Assembly: GCA_019828545.1 (NCBI GenBank)
Contig: JACVRA010000022.1
Coordinates: forward strand, 1-64,000
Direction: 5' to 3'
DNA: 64,000 nt
Source of the DNA: Paracamarosporium sp. OC-R06-R3
Lineage: Eukaryota; Ascomycota; Dothideomycetes; Pleosporales; Didymosphaeriaceae
This document shows, piece after piece, positions 50,413 to 61,656 of this stretch. The notes beneath the pieces were generated by a model that saw nothing but the letters and a program-made list of their open reading frames with translations, did no database searches and had not been told where the DNA came from. Numbering within the stretch: position 1 is the first letter of the stretch; every line of letters begins with the position of its first letter. A program made the translations under genes and the position numbers.

Positions 50413-52085
50413 TCAATTAGCAGAGGCATTCGACAAAGAAACACATACACGCTCCCATTCTGCACTCAGGCTCGCTTTCCTATACTCCACCACAACGCTC
50501 TTTGTCATCTCATCGTCCATCTCCACCTTGATTTCCGCTAGTCTTTTCTCGAGCGGCAGCACCGGCTGATCCGACCCGTTGACTGCCGGCAGTGTATCCA
50601 AGTCAATTCGATTTCTCTCGTCCTGATACAAACCCTCATCCTCAAGTTCCATTACCATTCTCATGACTCTGCTCGCAATTCTACAGTCCCAAATACCTTC
50701 TCTATGCTTCGTGCTTTCGAGTAGCCGCGCAGCGTGCAGCCTCACTTTTCTCACTCTACATTTGACGGCTGTAAAATATAGCGGTGGAACCCAGCCAAGG
50801 TCAATCGTGGAGTGTGCCATGTCCAAGCCCGTAATTCTACTCGTCTTAGATGGTGGCCGGGATTTCCAGAGGTATATTGAATTTGAAAGAATGGAGAGGA
50901 AACAAGCAGTATGATCGTCGTAAGCAAGCTCAGTAGAGAGCAACGTAGAAGACAAGATGGTCGCAAGTGTGTAGTAATTCATGAGCATGGCGTTGACGAA
51001 GAGAGTAGGCTCTTGCGGGTCGAGGTAGGGCTTGGAGAAGTTGTAGGTTGTATTCCATTGGACAAGAGAGTATTGGTTTTGTTGTTGAAGTGAGACGAGT
51101 TCGCCGTCTTGAGTTTGATGAGCTTTTCCTGTGAGGGCAACAACTCTGTAAAGGATGCGTTCAAGCTCGGCCCAGGCTTCCTTGAAATTGTGGAATTTCG
51201 TGGAGGCGATCGAAGGTGTACTTTGCAGAAATAGGATCGAATGGCGATGAGTTTGATGGAAGAGCTCGACCTGTAAATGGAGGCGCTGAAATGTTTCTAC
51301 GATCCATCGATCCGCAGTGTCTATCGGTCGTAAAAGGTCAACGCCGCCGTCTGTGTCGCCATAAGACTGTCGCAGGACCAATATTCCGTTTTTTAAATGG
51401 GTCTGCGCGGTTGCAAACTTCCCTCGTAATAATTCGAGACATGTGAAGATGATACATGTTATGAGGGCGATGCGAGTAGATGCCATATCTTTGTTGGTCA
51501 AATGCGGTTGTAGATGATGAATGGCTTTGCTGTAGTTTTGAAGCATGAAATTTTCCTGTTCTGAGATTTGAGTACTCTTCGAGATGATCCCATCTCGTAT
51601 ATCAGTCCTATGGACTGAACTTAGAGTGAGCGTCGCATGGAAGATAGCTGGCTCAGTCACGCTCGCCTGTTGCAACAGCTTAATCCAGAAGCTTTGTGCA
51701 AAGAGACCTGGGATCTTTGGAATCGTCTTGAGATAGAACCAGTTCATGTATCTCTCTTCATCGGGAGTGTGGCGCTGCGTAGGAACACTAACTCGTAGGC
51801 ACGGATGCTGCGAGCTGCGAGGCGATACAGATTCAGTCCTCCCGTGTCTTTGAGCGTAACCATTACCACCCCCACCCCAGATGCCGTATCCATCACATGT
51901 TCTACCTGTAGAAACACACCTGTGGCATGCTGGCTTTCCTTCGTCACATTTAACCTTCCTTGCTCTGTTCTCGGTAAGCCTGGCTTAGGCGCGTCCAGCT
52001 GCATATACTGTACTTACTTGCACGTCAAGCATCCGGTCTTACACGTGGTTCTTCGCCGCTTGGCTGTGTTTGGAAGGCTGGCCAT
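50413..52085 (-). CDS. Zn2Cys6 transcription factor
   Basis: Two exons, 52085-52018 and 51964-50413, joined by a 53-nt intron inside the zinc cluster, give 539 residues. The joined cluster has six cysteines with the canonical spacing C-x2-C-x6-C-x6-C-x2-C-x6-C (GCLTCKARKVKCDEGKPAC, then HRCVSTGRTCDGY). The remainder is a fungal-specific regulatory region beginning ERYMNWFYLKTIPKIPGLF, with SEPAI-like VTEPAIFHATLTLSSVH, typical of the Fungal_trans_2-type group found near metabolic gene clusters. No DNA target can be read from sequence. It is divergent from an aldo-keto reductase gene with 676 bp between, so coregulation is possible but only positional. Without the first exon the annotation would miss the DNA-binding domain. 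Confidence 0.92.
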
Positions 52086-52761
52086 GGTAACAGCATCATT
52101 GCGGTGGATGTCTGAGCGCCTAATGGAACATGTGTCGAAGGATGCACAAGGATCAGGTCACGGAGTTACCGGCGCCGGTGTTAAATCCGAAGCGCTCTAT
52201 CCAATAGCTTTGCCTACGGTGCTCGCGGCTCGCGATGTCATACTTAATACCATCGTCCGACCCTCCATTACGTTTAGACTCCCAAATTCGCACCCTTTCA
52301 CACAATAACCGTTCTCGGAAACAAAGAAAGATCATTGGCTTGCTCGGAGAGCGCGTTGTTTGCCTGGACGCCTCCGAGCAGAACCCATTGCATCTCGTGA
52401 GAGACGTTTCCATTTGCAAAATTGATTCACATGGATATCCAAAAGCGAGGAATGACACCTAGTCATTCTAGATGTTGCATCAAGGGAATCGATAGGTCGG
52501 CTCGGACAGCATAGAATCTGCGTGGTTCCCGACCCCGCAGGACAAGCCTTCCCTTTACCTCCAGTGCATCGTGGTCACTGCCGGTGTGGTTTTTGGAAGG
52601 AGGCTGTACACTGTCACAATTGACTCAGCATATCAACATAGATACTATAAAGCAAGACTGCACAAGCCTATGTAGTTGCTTTTCTACACAGAATCAAGTT
52701 TAGACCTTACGGCTTCCCTTTCCTAACCTCTCACATCACCAATCTTCTTTTAATCAAAGCA
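52086..52761. promoter_or_regulatory. Divergent promoter region, Zn2Cys6 factor / aldo-keto reductase
   Basis: 676 bp between a regulator and an oxidoreductase gene. CGG half-sites typical of Zn2Cys6 factors occur but are too short to be informative. No coding region is supported. Confidence 0.4.
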
Positions 52762-53959
52762 ATGTCTTCCAGCCAGCCAATTCCTCTCCGTCAGCTAGGC
52801 AAAGACGGTCCTAAGATTCCAGCCATCGGCTTTGGTCTCATGGGCTTGGCTGGAGCATATGGACAAGCTACGTCTGAGGAAGAGGGTCTCCAGCTCTTGA
52901 ATCATGCCCTTGAGATTGGAGAAACATTCTGGGACACTGCTGAGTAAGTTACCGGCATACGCCATATTTTCTGAATAGCTTGTATAACATCATGGTAGTA
53001 TGTACTTGGGCAACGAGGAACTGATCGGAAAATGGTTCAAGCAAACCGGGAAAAGAAACGAAATTTTCCTCGCAAGCAAAGGTGCTATCATAATGGATGG
53101 CTGGCAATTCAAGGGCATTGATAGCTCGGGGAAGTACATGAAAGATGCGTGCGAGAGAAGCCTTGCACGACTGGGGGTGGAGTATATCGATCTTTGTAAG
53201 GCAGTCGTCGATAATCTCTACTCGTGGATCAGATACTGATTTGAGACAGACTACGTGCATCACGTCCATCCAGATACCCCCATAGAGGAGACCATGCGCG
53301 CTCTCGCGGAGCTTCAAGCGTGAGCAGCTTTCCCTCGGCCTTGATCGGTTACTGACGTTGCACTTAGCGAAGGCAAGATCAAGCACATTGGTCTCTGTGG
53401 ATTATCTTCCGTTGCGCTCCGACGCGCAGTCAAAATCGCGCCTGTGGCCGCTGTGCAAGCTGAGTACTCGCCGTTCGTACGCGACGTGGAAACAGAAGAA
53501 TCCAAGAACCTTGCAGCAGCTTGCCGTGACCTCGGTATCGCCCTCGTCTGCTATAGTCCTCTCGGACGAGGACTCCTGACAGGCTCCCTCACCAACCGCT
53601 CGGATGTAACTCAGAGTACCGATGTACGTGCGAAGAACTTTCCTTGGTTCAGCGAGGAGAACCTAGATGCGAATGCAAAGCTGGCGGCGCGCTTCAAAGC
53701 GCTAGCAGACAAGAAAGGCTGTTCGCCCAGTCAACTGGCGCTTGCGTGGCTCTTGGCTCAAGGAGATAACGTGTTCCCCATCCCTGGTACCAGGAAAATT
53801 AAATATTTGGAGGACAACTTGAAGGCTCTGAACGTGGAGTTGACGAGTGAGGAGGTTTCTGAGGTGAGGGAGTTCGTGGAGAATAATCAAGCGCAGGGAT
53901 ATCATTCAGTTGAACAGGCGAAGATGTTCGCATATGTTGATACTAAGACAGAGGGTTGA
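52762..53959 (+). CDS. Aldo-keto reductase
   Basis: NADPH-dependent carbonyl reductase of the AKR13/YakC-like type. Four exons, 52762-52943, 52999-53195, 53250-53319 and 53368-53959, give 346 residues. The catalytic tetrad is complete: Asp and Tyr in FWDTADMYLGNEE (formed across the first intron), Lys in IFLASKGA and His in YYVHHVHPDTP (formed across the second). The cofactor-side motifs CYSPLGRGLLTG and PIPGTRKIKYLEDNL are present. The start (PLRQLGKDGPKIPAIGFG) is the standard AKR beta-hairpin. The natural substrate is unknown; close families reduce aldehydes or pyridoxal. Neighbour: the divergent Zn2Cys6 regulator. Confidence 0.95.
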
Positions 53960-53989
53960 TCAAGAGAAGTGACGCGTGTTGGAGAGATG

Positions 53990-54300
53990 GGAGGATTGAT
54001 AGATCCATGCCCCGTGTTCTTCATTATTTCGGACTGCTTTTCCAATCTCAGAAAATCGCCCATCACATTATCTTCTTCCTTTTCAAGACCAAAGATGAAG
54101 TCATCAAGATTCATTTCCGAAATCATGTCCGACTTCATGGAATCGGACGCTGTCCAAATAGAGGAGCTAACAGAACGCATGCTCGGAAACCGATCCCCCC
54201 CCTTTCGCGATGTTCTCAAAGGCTGCTAAAACATCTGGCATGTCATGCTTTGTGTATGCCTCTGATATTTTCGTACTCTGTGTTCTCTGTGTTTCGAGAT
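53990..54300 (-). pseudogene. Possible gene relic with a homopolymer frameshift
   Basis: Two overlapping minus-strand frames look coding in composition. One reads ISEAYTKHDMPDVLAAFEN then IAKGG, and the next frame continues DRFPSMRSVSSSIWTASDS and LDDFIFGLEKEEDNV. They meet at a run of eight C on the plus strand (54195-54202), so a one-base change in that run would separate them. No domain was recognised. It could be a decayed gene, an unrecognised spliced gene, or chance. Confidence 0.22.
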
Positions 54301-54739
54301 TTGATGCTCTTTCCGAAGGGACTCTCCAAATCCGGTTGTTCATGGGGCGAGTTTGAGGACATTTTGTGGCAGTTCTAGAGTTTGAAAATCCAATGCATAA
54401 GTTACAAGTAAAGGTATTGGAAGAATTGGTTTCTTTTTCCCACCCATGCTTGCCCATAGATGTAATTTCAATAGCACGAGCTCTCCCATCTAACGTGGAT
54501 CCCAGCATTCTTTGCTCCTCCCATGAGTATTTATCGTGTCCTTTTGGGAGCAGACAACGTCCATTCCTCTAATGTTTCCTCATTTTCCCACGCATGTTAG
54601 AGAATGCCTGCTCTTTCAACAGCGCAAGGTCCCGCATTTAACGGGAAACCAGATCTTTTTAATTTCTCCTATGGACTCAGAGAAACACTGCATGGATGAC
54701 CGCTGAATTCCATTTTTTATTCATATTTCTCGAAGGAAA

Positions 54740-55460
54740 AAGACCCCAATGTAATGTATTAGTGGTGTGTTTAGTATGAGCGGGATACACATGCCACAAG
54801 CACCGATCCTTTTAGTTGCTCAGAGGGAAAGAGAGGAAAACGTAGGCATTTTTGCCGCTCTTTTGAAAAAACGACTCCATATACTTTGTAAGATGAACCT
54901 TTTTTATGGGTAGGAACAGCACATATGCAAGGTATATTTGCTGTCCTCTGAATATTCGAGAGGGACAGGAGACATCAATCCGGGCGCTAGCATTTTAAGA
55001 AAGAGGCTAACGTCATTGGGTTTCTTTTCCATACATTCAGTTCACACATCTTCACATAAGAGCGAGGATGAGTGAGTATAAAAGAGACAGGAAGACATTG
55101 CTCCTTGATGCTGACCTCTTTAGAGGAAATCCGAAGCCAATTCATGAGGTACAATGGGTTTAATTCACGCACTCTCGCTCTTTGACAAGGTTCTTAAACA
55201 GAAAGATAGAAGAGGACATGGATTCTCTGTCGAAGCATCTTAGAAGCGGGAGGCCGAAGCCATCGACTGGTAGTGCCGATATTTTAGTCCACACCCTCGC
55301 TTTTGTGAAAAGCGTGTGGGTGGGGAGGAGAGAGGAAGACATGTAGTTGTGACATAGCGTTCTTGAGAGAGGCTGAAGCCATTCATCTTTTGAGTATCAT
55401 GTTTTTAGTCCACACAAAGTCGTGTGAGGCGTGAGGAGGAAAGAGAGTGGGCGCGAGGGG
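54740..55460. repeat. Degenerate tandem repeat, about 120-bp period
   Basis: Units begin with a GAGGC(T/C)GAAGCCAT-like word at about 55003, 55129, 55250 and 55369, and share an AGAGGAAGACATG-like word at about 54964, 55088, 55212 and 55333. Two further, weaker copies lie to the left (GAGAGGAAAAC at about 54831). The spacing is 119-133 bp. The best-preserved pair shares TTTTTAGTCCACAC. Several units have an imperfect inverted repeat at the matching place, the clearest being CGCTTTT-GTG-AAAAGCG at about 55298-55314. Confidence 0.7.
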
Positions 55461-55681
55461 GGCTTTATATACCTGGAGTCGTCTCATCTCGTTTTGTCTT
55501 GTCTCGTGCGCAGCGCGGAAAGGTAGTTGAGGGGAGGCAGGCTCGCACGTTATGTCTCGCGGATAATGGTTGATGAGCCTCACGGGAAGTGTCGTTACGA
55601 TGCTTAAATCATAAACATGAATTTATTTGTGAACTAGTCGCATAAATAGAACAACAACAGCGACTTATCTATAAATCCTCT

Positions 55682-57059
55682 CTACAAACCCTGCCACACG
55701 ATCTCTAGAGTCGTGCTATGATCTCCACCAGCGTAGACTGCCTGCTGCGTGCTTCCACTGGCGACTTTATCCGCAGACCACGCTGCGTTCCCACCAGCTG
55801 CTAGCTTTCCGTCTGCATTCGTGAACGCTGTGGCAGTGCTGACGCTGCTTCCGCACGTAAATGCTCCACTCACGACGCCGCATTTGCCCTTCGAGCTTGT
55901 GAGCGTGAATCCATCGCCGCTCGTTGCAGCCGTGAACGTAGCGCAGGTACCGCTCGTGTACCAGGTTCCCGCCGAGATAATGCAGCCCTTCTTCGAGCCA
56001 CTAGTGTTGACGTTCAGGTACCCTTTGCCGGAGAAAGGCGTGCCCGGAGCAGAAGTGCTCGTGGGCGTCGAGCCAGAGCCGGTGGTGGTAGGCGACGGGC
56101 TGCTACCGCCGTTCTTGGGGAGGTACTTGATTCCAGTGGAGGGGCAAGTAGATTTCGTGCCGTCGGGGTCTGCGGCTACGAACTCGCCAGTTTGGAGGGA
56201 CCCACGCACGTCGTAGTGGTACCAGATCTCGTTAAAGACGCCGGACTTGCAGCCCAGAGTTACAGATACACCAGGTCGCTTAGCAGACAGCGCAGCCTGG
56301 ATCTGACTTGTAGTGTACGTCGCCGTGGTGGAGGGTGTGATGCCTGCTGCGGCGAGCCACTCGTAGCTGGGCAGCGACTTGAAAAGGTCAACTGCCTTCT
56401 GGAAGTAATCTACTACTTCTTCGGTGGGTTTGTGATCCGAGTAGCACTCCGGCTCGAGCGTGGAAATACAAGTACCGTGCTTACTCCACTCATGTTCCCA
56501 GAATGTCTCGTCATCGCCACTGTAGTCCTTCCAGTATGTGCTCATGTAGTCGAAGAGGTCCGTCTTGCCGAAGGACTTGATGATAGCTGAGATATTCGAG
56601 TACACTCGGGAGGAGTCGCAATTTGCATCGTAGGTACCGTCACAGCGATCGGGCCTATGTTCTCAGCGATTAGCATGTTGGTTCTTAGATAGAAGAATGG
56701 GTGGAGACATACCACAAGCCATGGATCGTCCATGAATCATCAGGACCAGTCGCGGGTGCTGTATCCCAAAATTGCGTCTGTAGCAGCTGCCCACCAGGCG
56801 CATTGAAGCAGCAAAGATCCTGGACGATCGTGGTGTTGTGACAGCTCAACTGCGGGTTCGAGCACGTCTGCGGCGTCCCTCCAAGAACAGTTTGACCACC
56901 ACCGAGCAACACCTGCGCCCCGCCAACCGCGAGTTTCGAAAGCGTCCTGATCGAAGGTACCGAGGAAGTCATTGTTTCGGCGGCTGAATCAACAGTAGAG
57001 GCAACGGGAGATGCCCGCAGCAGCGCCCCACCTCTTATAGTATGGAGCCAGCCTGCCAT
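55682..57059 (-). CDS. RNY1: RNase T2, Rny1-like
   Basis: Acid endoribonuclease of the vacuole or secreted space that cuts RNA through a 2',3'-cyclic phosphate. Two exons, 57059-56713 and 56654-55682, give 439 residues, close to yeast Rny1. Both catalytic signatures are present: [18 protein letters not shown], whose Trp codon spans the intron, and [17 protein letters not shown]. After the catalytic domain (to about residue 290), a Ser/Thr/Pro linker leads to the Rny1-type C-terminal domain ([20 protein letters not shown]). The first 29 residues are not a typical signal peptide. Starting at the internal ATG (56972, [20 protein letters not shown]) would give a more secretion-like N-terminus, so the start is uncertain. 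Confidence 0.93.
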
Positions 57060-57930
57060 GGTTGTGAGGTTACACAAACAAAAGATACCCAACTAGGCTT
57101 CAGAAAGCAGGTACAGGTCGGCCTTGCGGCGAGGCCGCGATCGACGGCGCGTATTACAAGCTTTCGCGAGGGATGATCCGCCGCCGTACCCTGAACGTTT
57201 GCTATCTCTTCAGCCTAATTGGCGGGAATGGAGTGCTTCTGCGAGACAACACGATGGTACGCAAGTGGATGCCGGTAGTATACCGTAGTGTGGTCCGAAA
57301 GCAGTAGGTGGTCGATGGAGCGCGGTGGGCAAGCGAAAGTAGCTTCCGAGGACGCGCCCGGGAGATGTTGGGCTAGCAGATGAAGGGGCGTGTCTGATAA
57401 AGAGATAATTCAGAGCTGAGCCACTCATGGCGCAGCATCAGACAGCGCACACCAAGAGGTCACGCAGGCTAAGCGGCAAGGTCGTGTGTCAGACATGATG
57501 AGGATCGCTGGCGCCAAAGCCAGTGACATGTGGCAATGCGATGTGAGTGAAGCGTGCACGTGGGCACGCTTGCGGGTACCTGAGACGGAGGGCATCGGTG
57601 GTACTAGCTGCTTGCGGAATGGCGCCTTTTGGTCAGATGGCGCATCACGGAGGGGGCCGGGGACATGCTGATCACCGTTTAGTGAGCATTCGATAACGAT
57701 GACTATGGAGTAAGATGGTGAGATGGGGAAAATGCCTGGGTATCTTTATTCACTATGCTATGCCGGAACCTCACTGACCCATATCATATATCATACACAC
57801 CTCGAGCGAGCCCTTAGGCATATATCGTTGCTTGTTCCTGAGGCAAACGAATCAGATGTCCACCTGCCCTTCATAGGTGTCGTGTACGCCCCGTATAGGG
57901 CTGAAAGCTGTCGTAATTGGCAACATCGGC
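57060..57930. other. Intergenic, RNase T2 promoter side
   Basis: Upstream DNA of the RNase gene and 3' flank of the HAD protein gene, both on the minus strand. Nothing further recognised. Confidence 0.5.
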
Positions 57931-59658
57931 TCAGTAATACGAGTCAGGGCCAGCTTGGCCCGGGCCGTTCCTATCAACATCATCGAGGCTTCTATAACTC
58001 GACGACGGAGGGCCCCGCCCACGACCTCGTCCACCACCACGATCACCGCGGTAGCCACCGCCGCCTCTGCCTCCCCTCGCGCCGTAAGAAGGGTTCCTAT
58101 ACCCACCGCTACCGCGATCTCGATTGCCTCCACGATAGCCTCCAGAGCCTTTAGGTCGCCTGTCATCGTGAGCACGTTGGTGGGGCCGGCCATTGCCGTC
58201 ATCATCATCGTGCGCTCGCTTATTATATCCTTTGTTGGGGAAATAACTCTCGTACTGACTCTCGTTCGCATGCTCTTCTTCAATCCGCAATACAACCTTC
58301 TCGCCAACAACACTCTCGAATATGTGCGCCTCCTCCTCAGGTACGGGGTGCCAATTCTGAATCCGGGCCGCATCTGCTGGTCGTCCACCTTTCCTAATGG
58401 CGAGGACTACGGTGGGGCTGGGGTTTTCCGAGTAATATTTGGTAGTCTTGGGGATGGGTTCCACGCGTGCGGCCCAAAGCTTGTTCTCGAAGCATGAGAT
58501 GCCCGTTACTTTCCAAATTACCTTGTTGCCGATGCCTCCTACTTTGTCGAGGATGCTCTTTGGGGCGGGTTTTGGCGTGATGAGAATGCTATTCGCAAGC
58601 ACCCGAACGTCGCCCTCTGGAGTGCCTGGAGGCAGCTTCACCAAGGAAGCTAATTTCTCACTCATTTCTTTTGCTATCATATAACCAGTGTAGAAGACAG
58701 TCTTCTTGATTTGGTATGGAGGCATTCCGGGAGGGGCATTGCCAGCCTTGACTTGCATGTTATGTGAGTTTATGATGCGCTGAATCTCCGCGATTTCGGT
58801 GACAGGCTCGAGCTGAGTGGCGTTCTCCTCGACCTGTATTACTTCTGCGACAATGGATTTTCGTGATGTGGGCAGTGAGCCACTCATCAAGTCCTTGTTG
58901 AACTGAAAGAAAAAGTCGCGGAAGCCCTTGGCACTACACACGGTCAGCGGCGCAAAACGCAAGCCACCTCAATTGACATACTGCTTGACGCGGTCCTCAT
59001 ATATTCGTATGTCATCTGCATCTTTGTATGTGTACACAATCTCTTTCAGCAGCTCCTGCTTGAACTCCATAGTCGATTTGAACTTCTGACCAGCCGGTCC
59101 TACGCTCGGTTTGAGGCAGACCATATCGAACTTCAAGTTCCTACTTCGTACGATGCGCTTGATGAGTTCGGAGAAGCCATGTTCTGAGCGGCCGGTGAGT
59201 AGCACATTCAGTGCGTCTTTTTGCTGCATGGACAGCTCCACGAGTTGCACTATGTTCTCGTTCCACCAGCCCTTCCAAGCGCGTACTTCCTCTTTCTCGA
59301 CTCCTTCGCCAGTCGCTGCCAGAATGCTTGAATCATGCCACCAGCCGCCATTCAAGAACACATCGGGCGATGCGAGCTGGCCCACGGTAGGGCCGTTCCA
59401 GATCTGCTTGTTCGGCAATGGGCTCGCGAATAGCGTATTATCGAAGTCGTAGATATGGATCGACTTGACATCGGCCACAGGAGGCAGATCGTTGTCGTCG
59501 CATGACCATCGCTTGAGCGCAGTCACGGTATGGTAGGCGGGCTTTCCATTTCCGTTGCGACCTGCATATTGCGCAGGCCGCGTTGATGTTGCGAGCATGG
59601 AGGGTAAAGCGCGGAATATGAACGGCGATGCGATCCGCTTGGTTGCTACGAGGAGCAT
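57931..59658 (-). CDS. HAD-type Swiss Army Knife RNA-repair-like protein with RGG tail
   Basis: Two exons, 59658-58982 and 58933-57931, joined by a 48-nt intron (GTATGT...GTGTAG), restore VKHAKGFRDFFFQF; 559 residues. The N-terminal half is the HAD 'Swiss Army Knife' RNA-repair-like domain: motif I IHIYDFDNTLFASPLPNKQ (DxD nucleophile pattern) and motif II NVLLTGRSE. The second half has a conserved domain of unknown role (RIINSHNMQVKAGN, PPYQIKKTVFYTGYMIA) and ends in about 90 residues of RGG/GGYRG repeats, a common RNA-binding feature. The frame is open upstream to 59811, but I prefer the ATG of MLLVATKR. Family members are thought to act in RNA end repair from domain analysis; activity is unproven for fungal ones. 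Confidence 0.88.
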
Positions 59659-59912
59659 GTACGCCGGGCAGAAGTGACTCAGGAGATGGTCGTGTCGCGT
59701 CGAGAAAGGCGCGGCCAAGGCGCGAGTGGTCGGAGAGGCAACACTGTGAAGGGTCACACAGCGCTCACATTGGAGATTCGTTGACGAAACGACGAATTGC
59801 ACTTGCTGCAAGTCGCGACTCGTCGGTGGTCTGTGCTCGTTCGCCGCCTCTCCACTTCCGACGTTCGGAATCGGCTACGGGTGACGTCTCTTCTTCCTTC
59901 ATACACCAGTGA

Positions 59913-60763
59913 ATGGAAGTAATACCCGCACCGAGAAAAGATGAAGATATTTGTGTCATCTGCCTCTGTGCCATCACTGAGCGCGCAGTCGCAGTCCCGT
60001 GCAACCACTGCACTTTCGACTTCATCTGCCTAATCTCGTGGCTGCAGCAGCGTCCCACTTGTCCGCTATGTAAGTCCCTTGGAAGGACAGATGTGTTTTC
60101 ACAGAATACTAATATGTTCCAGGCAAGACTCAAATCGCGGCTGTTCAGTACGACTGGCGATCGCCCACTGATTTCAAGCACTACACCGTCCCTCGGCCTC
60201 AAGCTGTTTCCAGCGTTGCGCATGCTCACCATGGTTTACCTCGTAGACCACGGACATCGCGTCGTCCATATGAACGACCGCAGCCAGATATAGCTGTACT
60301 CCGACGTCGACACGTATACCGCCGCAAGCTCTACTCTTTCCATATCGGAAGCAATCCCTTCTCCGGATATCGAGATGTGACACCGGAGATGGTCACAGGC
60401 TCCTCGGAGCTGCAGTCAAAGGCACGGACGTGGATACGGAGAGAGCTCCGTGTCTTCACCTTCCTCCATACCGATCCTGAAAACGGTCCATCTGATGGGG
60501 CGACTACCAGCAGCAATGCCGAGTTTTTACTCTCGTATATCGTGGCTATCTTGAAAAAGGTAGATTTAAAAGCAAGCAACGGTCATGCAGAAGACCTTTT
60601 GACCGATTTTCTTGGCCGAGAAAACGCTCGATTATTCCTGCATGAGTTGTATGCATGGTTGCGTAGTCCCTTCAACAAGGTGGTGGAATGGGACCGCGAA
60701 GTGCAGTACAAGGAAGAGCTCCCGGAGGAATTCGATGATAGACAAGTCGGAACGTCCAATTGA
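59913..60763 (+). CDS. RING-finger protein, TOPORS-like
   Basis: Likely E3 ubiquitin (or SUMO) ligase. Two exons, 59913-60069 and 60123-60763, joined by a 53-nt intron inside the last RING codons, give 265 residues. The RING is C3HC4-like: CVICLCAITERAVAVPCNHC, then FICLISWLQQRPTCPLC. The C-terminal region, with ARTWIRRELRVFTFL and HELYAWLRSPFNKVVEWDRE, resembles the conserved region that follows the RING in TOPORS-type proteins. The middle is basic and Arg-rich (RRPRTSRRPYERP). It is divergent from the HAD RNA-repair-like gene with 254 bp between, suggesting a shared promoter. Family placement beyond RING is from recall of motif order. Confidence 0.87.
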
Positions 60764-61656
60764 GTCATGGCGTAGAATTTCGATACGAGATACCCATTAA
60801 TTATGTGTTCTGGAGTAACTTTGTCCGTCATACACTTCCAGGTAGTCATAGGAAAAGTGCCGCAAATCAGTACAAAGGCATCTCAGGCAGATCAAGAAAC
60901 GAAACGAAATTCGTTTACCGCGCTCCGCTCCTTCCATCTTTCCTACCATACCTGAAAGGGCAATGTTTCGACTCTACGCGCGCAAACCTGCGAAGATCGT
61001 TCCATGAGACCCGAGGCTCTTGGCGTGATCCTCTACCCATCGTTTTCCTTGTTCGGTTTTGTCATCACGAGCTTAGAATGAAGGAAAGATGCTGCTCAGC
61101 ATAGATACTATATCCGCTTTTACGTTTTACGCCTCTTCTACAGGAAAAGGGCGGCAGAATTAAGAAAGTGAATAAGATCAGAATGGAGACTAAACTCAAG
61201 AGGAGTACGGAGCATGTCAAAGATGATATCGAAAAGTTGGCCAGGATGGTAGTAGCAAATATCGGATTTGTGTCAGAAGTTGCCGGGCACATGAAGAAGA
61301 AAAGGAAGTTCAGATCCGCACGAAAGCAGAGCACATAGATACAAAATACGGGAAAATCTTCAGTCACAGCCGCGTCCATTTTGTAGTTTGGTCATCGCGC
61401 CACCGGACCCAGCGCCAACATCCAAGAACACTTCGTATCATATCTCAGGCCACACTCCTAAAAAGGCCCCTAGACTAGCAAGGCATTGAGTAACATGGGT
61501 TGTCAGCTTCTCCTGAACACCTTCCTGTTTAGAGGTCCCTGTAATTGCGGCACAGTTAGGAGTACATAAGCGAGCTGTGTGATAACCTGGTCACAAAGTC
61601 TTAACCAGGTCCGCGGAATTCATAACGAAACACATCCATTGTCGTGACTGGTCATT
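60764..61656. other. Intergenic, 0.9 kb
   Basis: A hydrophobic minus-strand frame (61065-61379, 104 codons) is the only notable open frame. Its Phe/Leu/Ile-rich middle could be a membrane span or just the complement of A/G-rich DNA. No RNA gene recognised. Confidence 0.45.

Larger units (their letters stand above)
53960..55681. other. Convergent intergenic block with a possible gene relic and a tandem repeat
   Basis: 1.7 kb between the 3' ends of the AKR and RNase T2 genes. The left part holds a possible broken coding stretch (minus strand); the right part a degenerate repeat array. Both are listed separately. A TATAAAAG at about 55077 and a TTTATATA at about 55463 are the only core-promoter-like words noted. 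Confidence 0.6.

Noticed and set aside
61065..61379. 104-codon hydrophobic minus-strand frame
   Set aside because: Phe/Leu/Ile runs arise from A/G-rich plus-strand DNA. No homologue or conserved motif is recalled. Too weak to call a gene.
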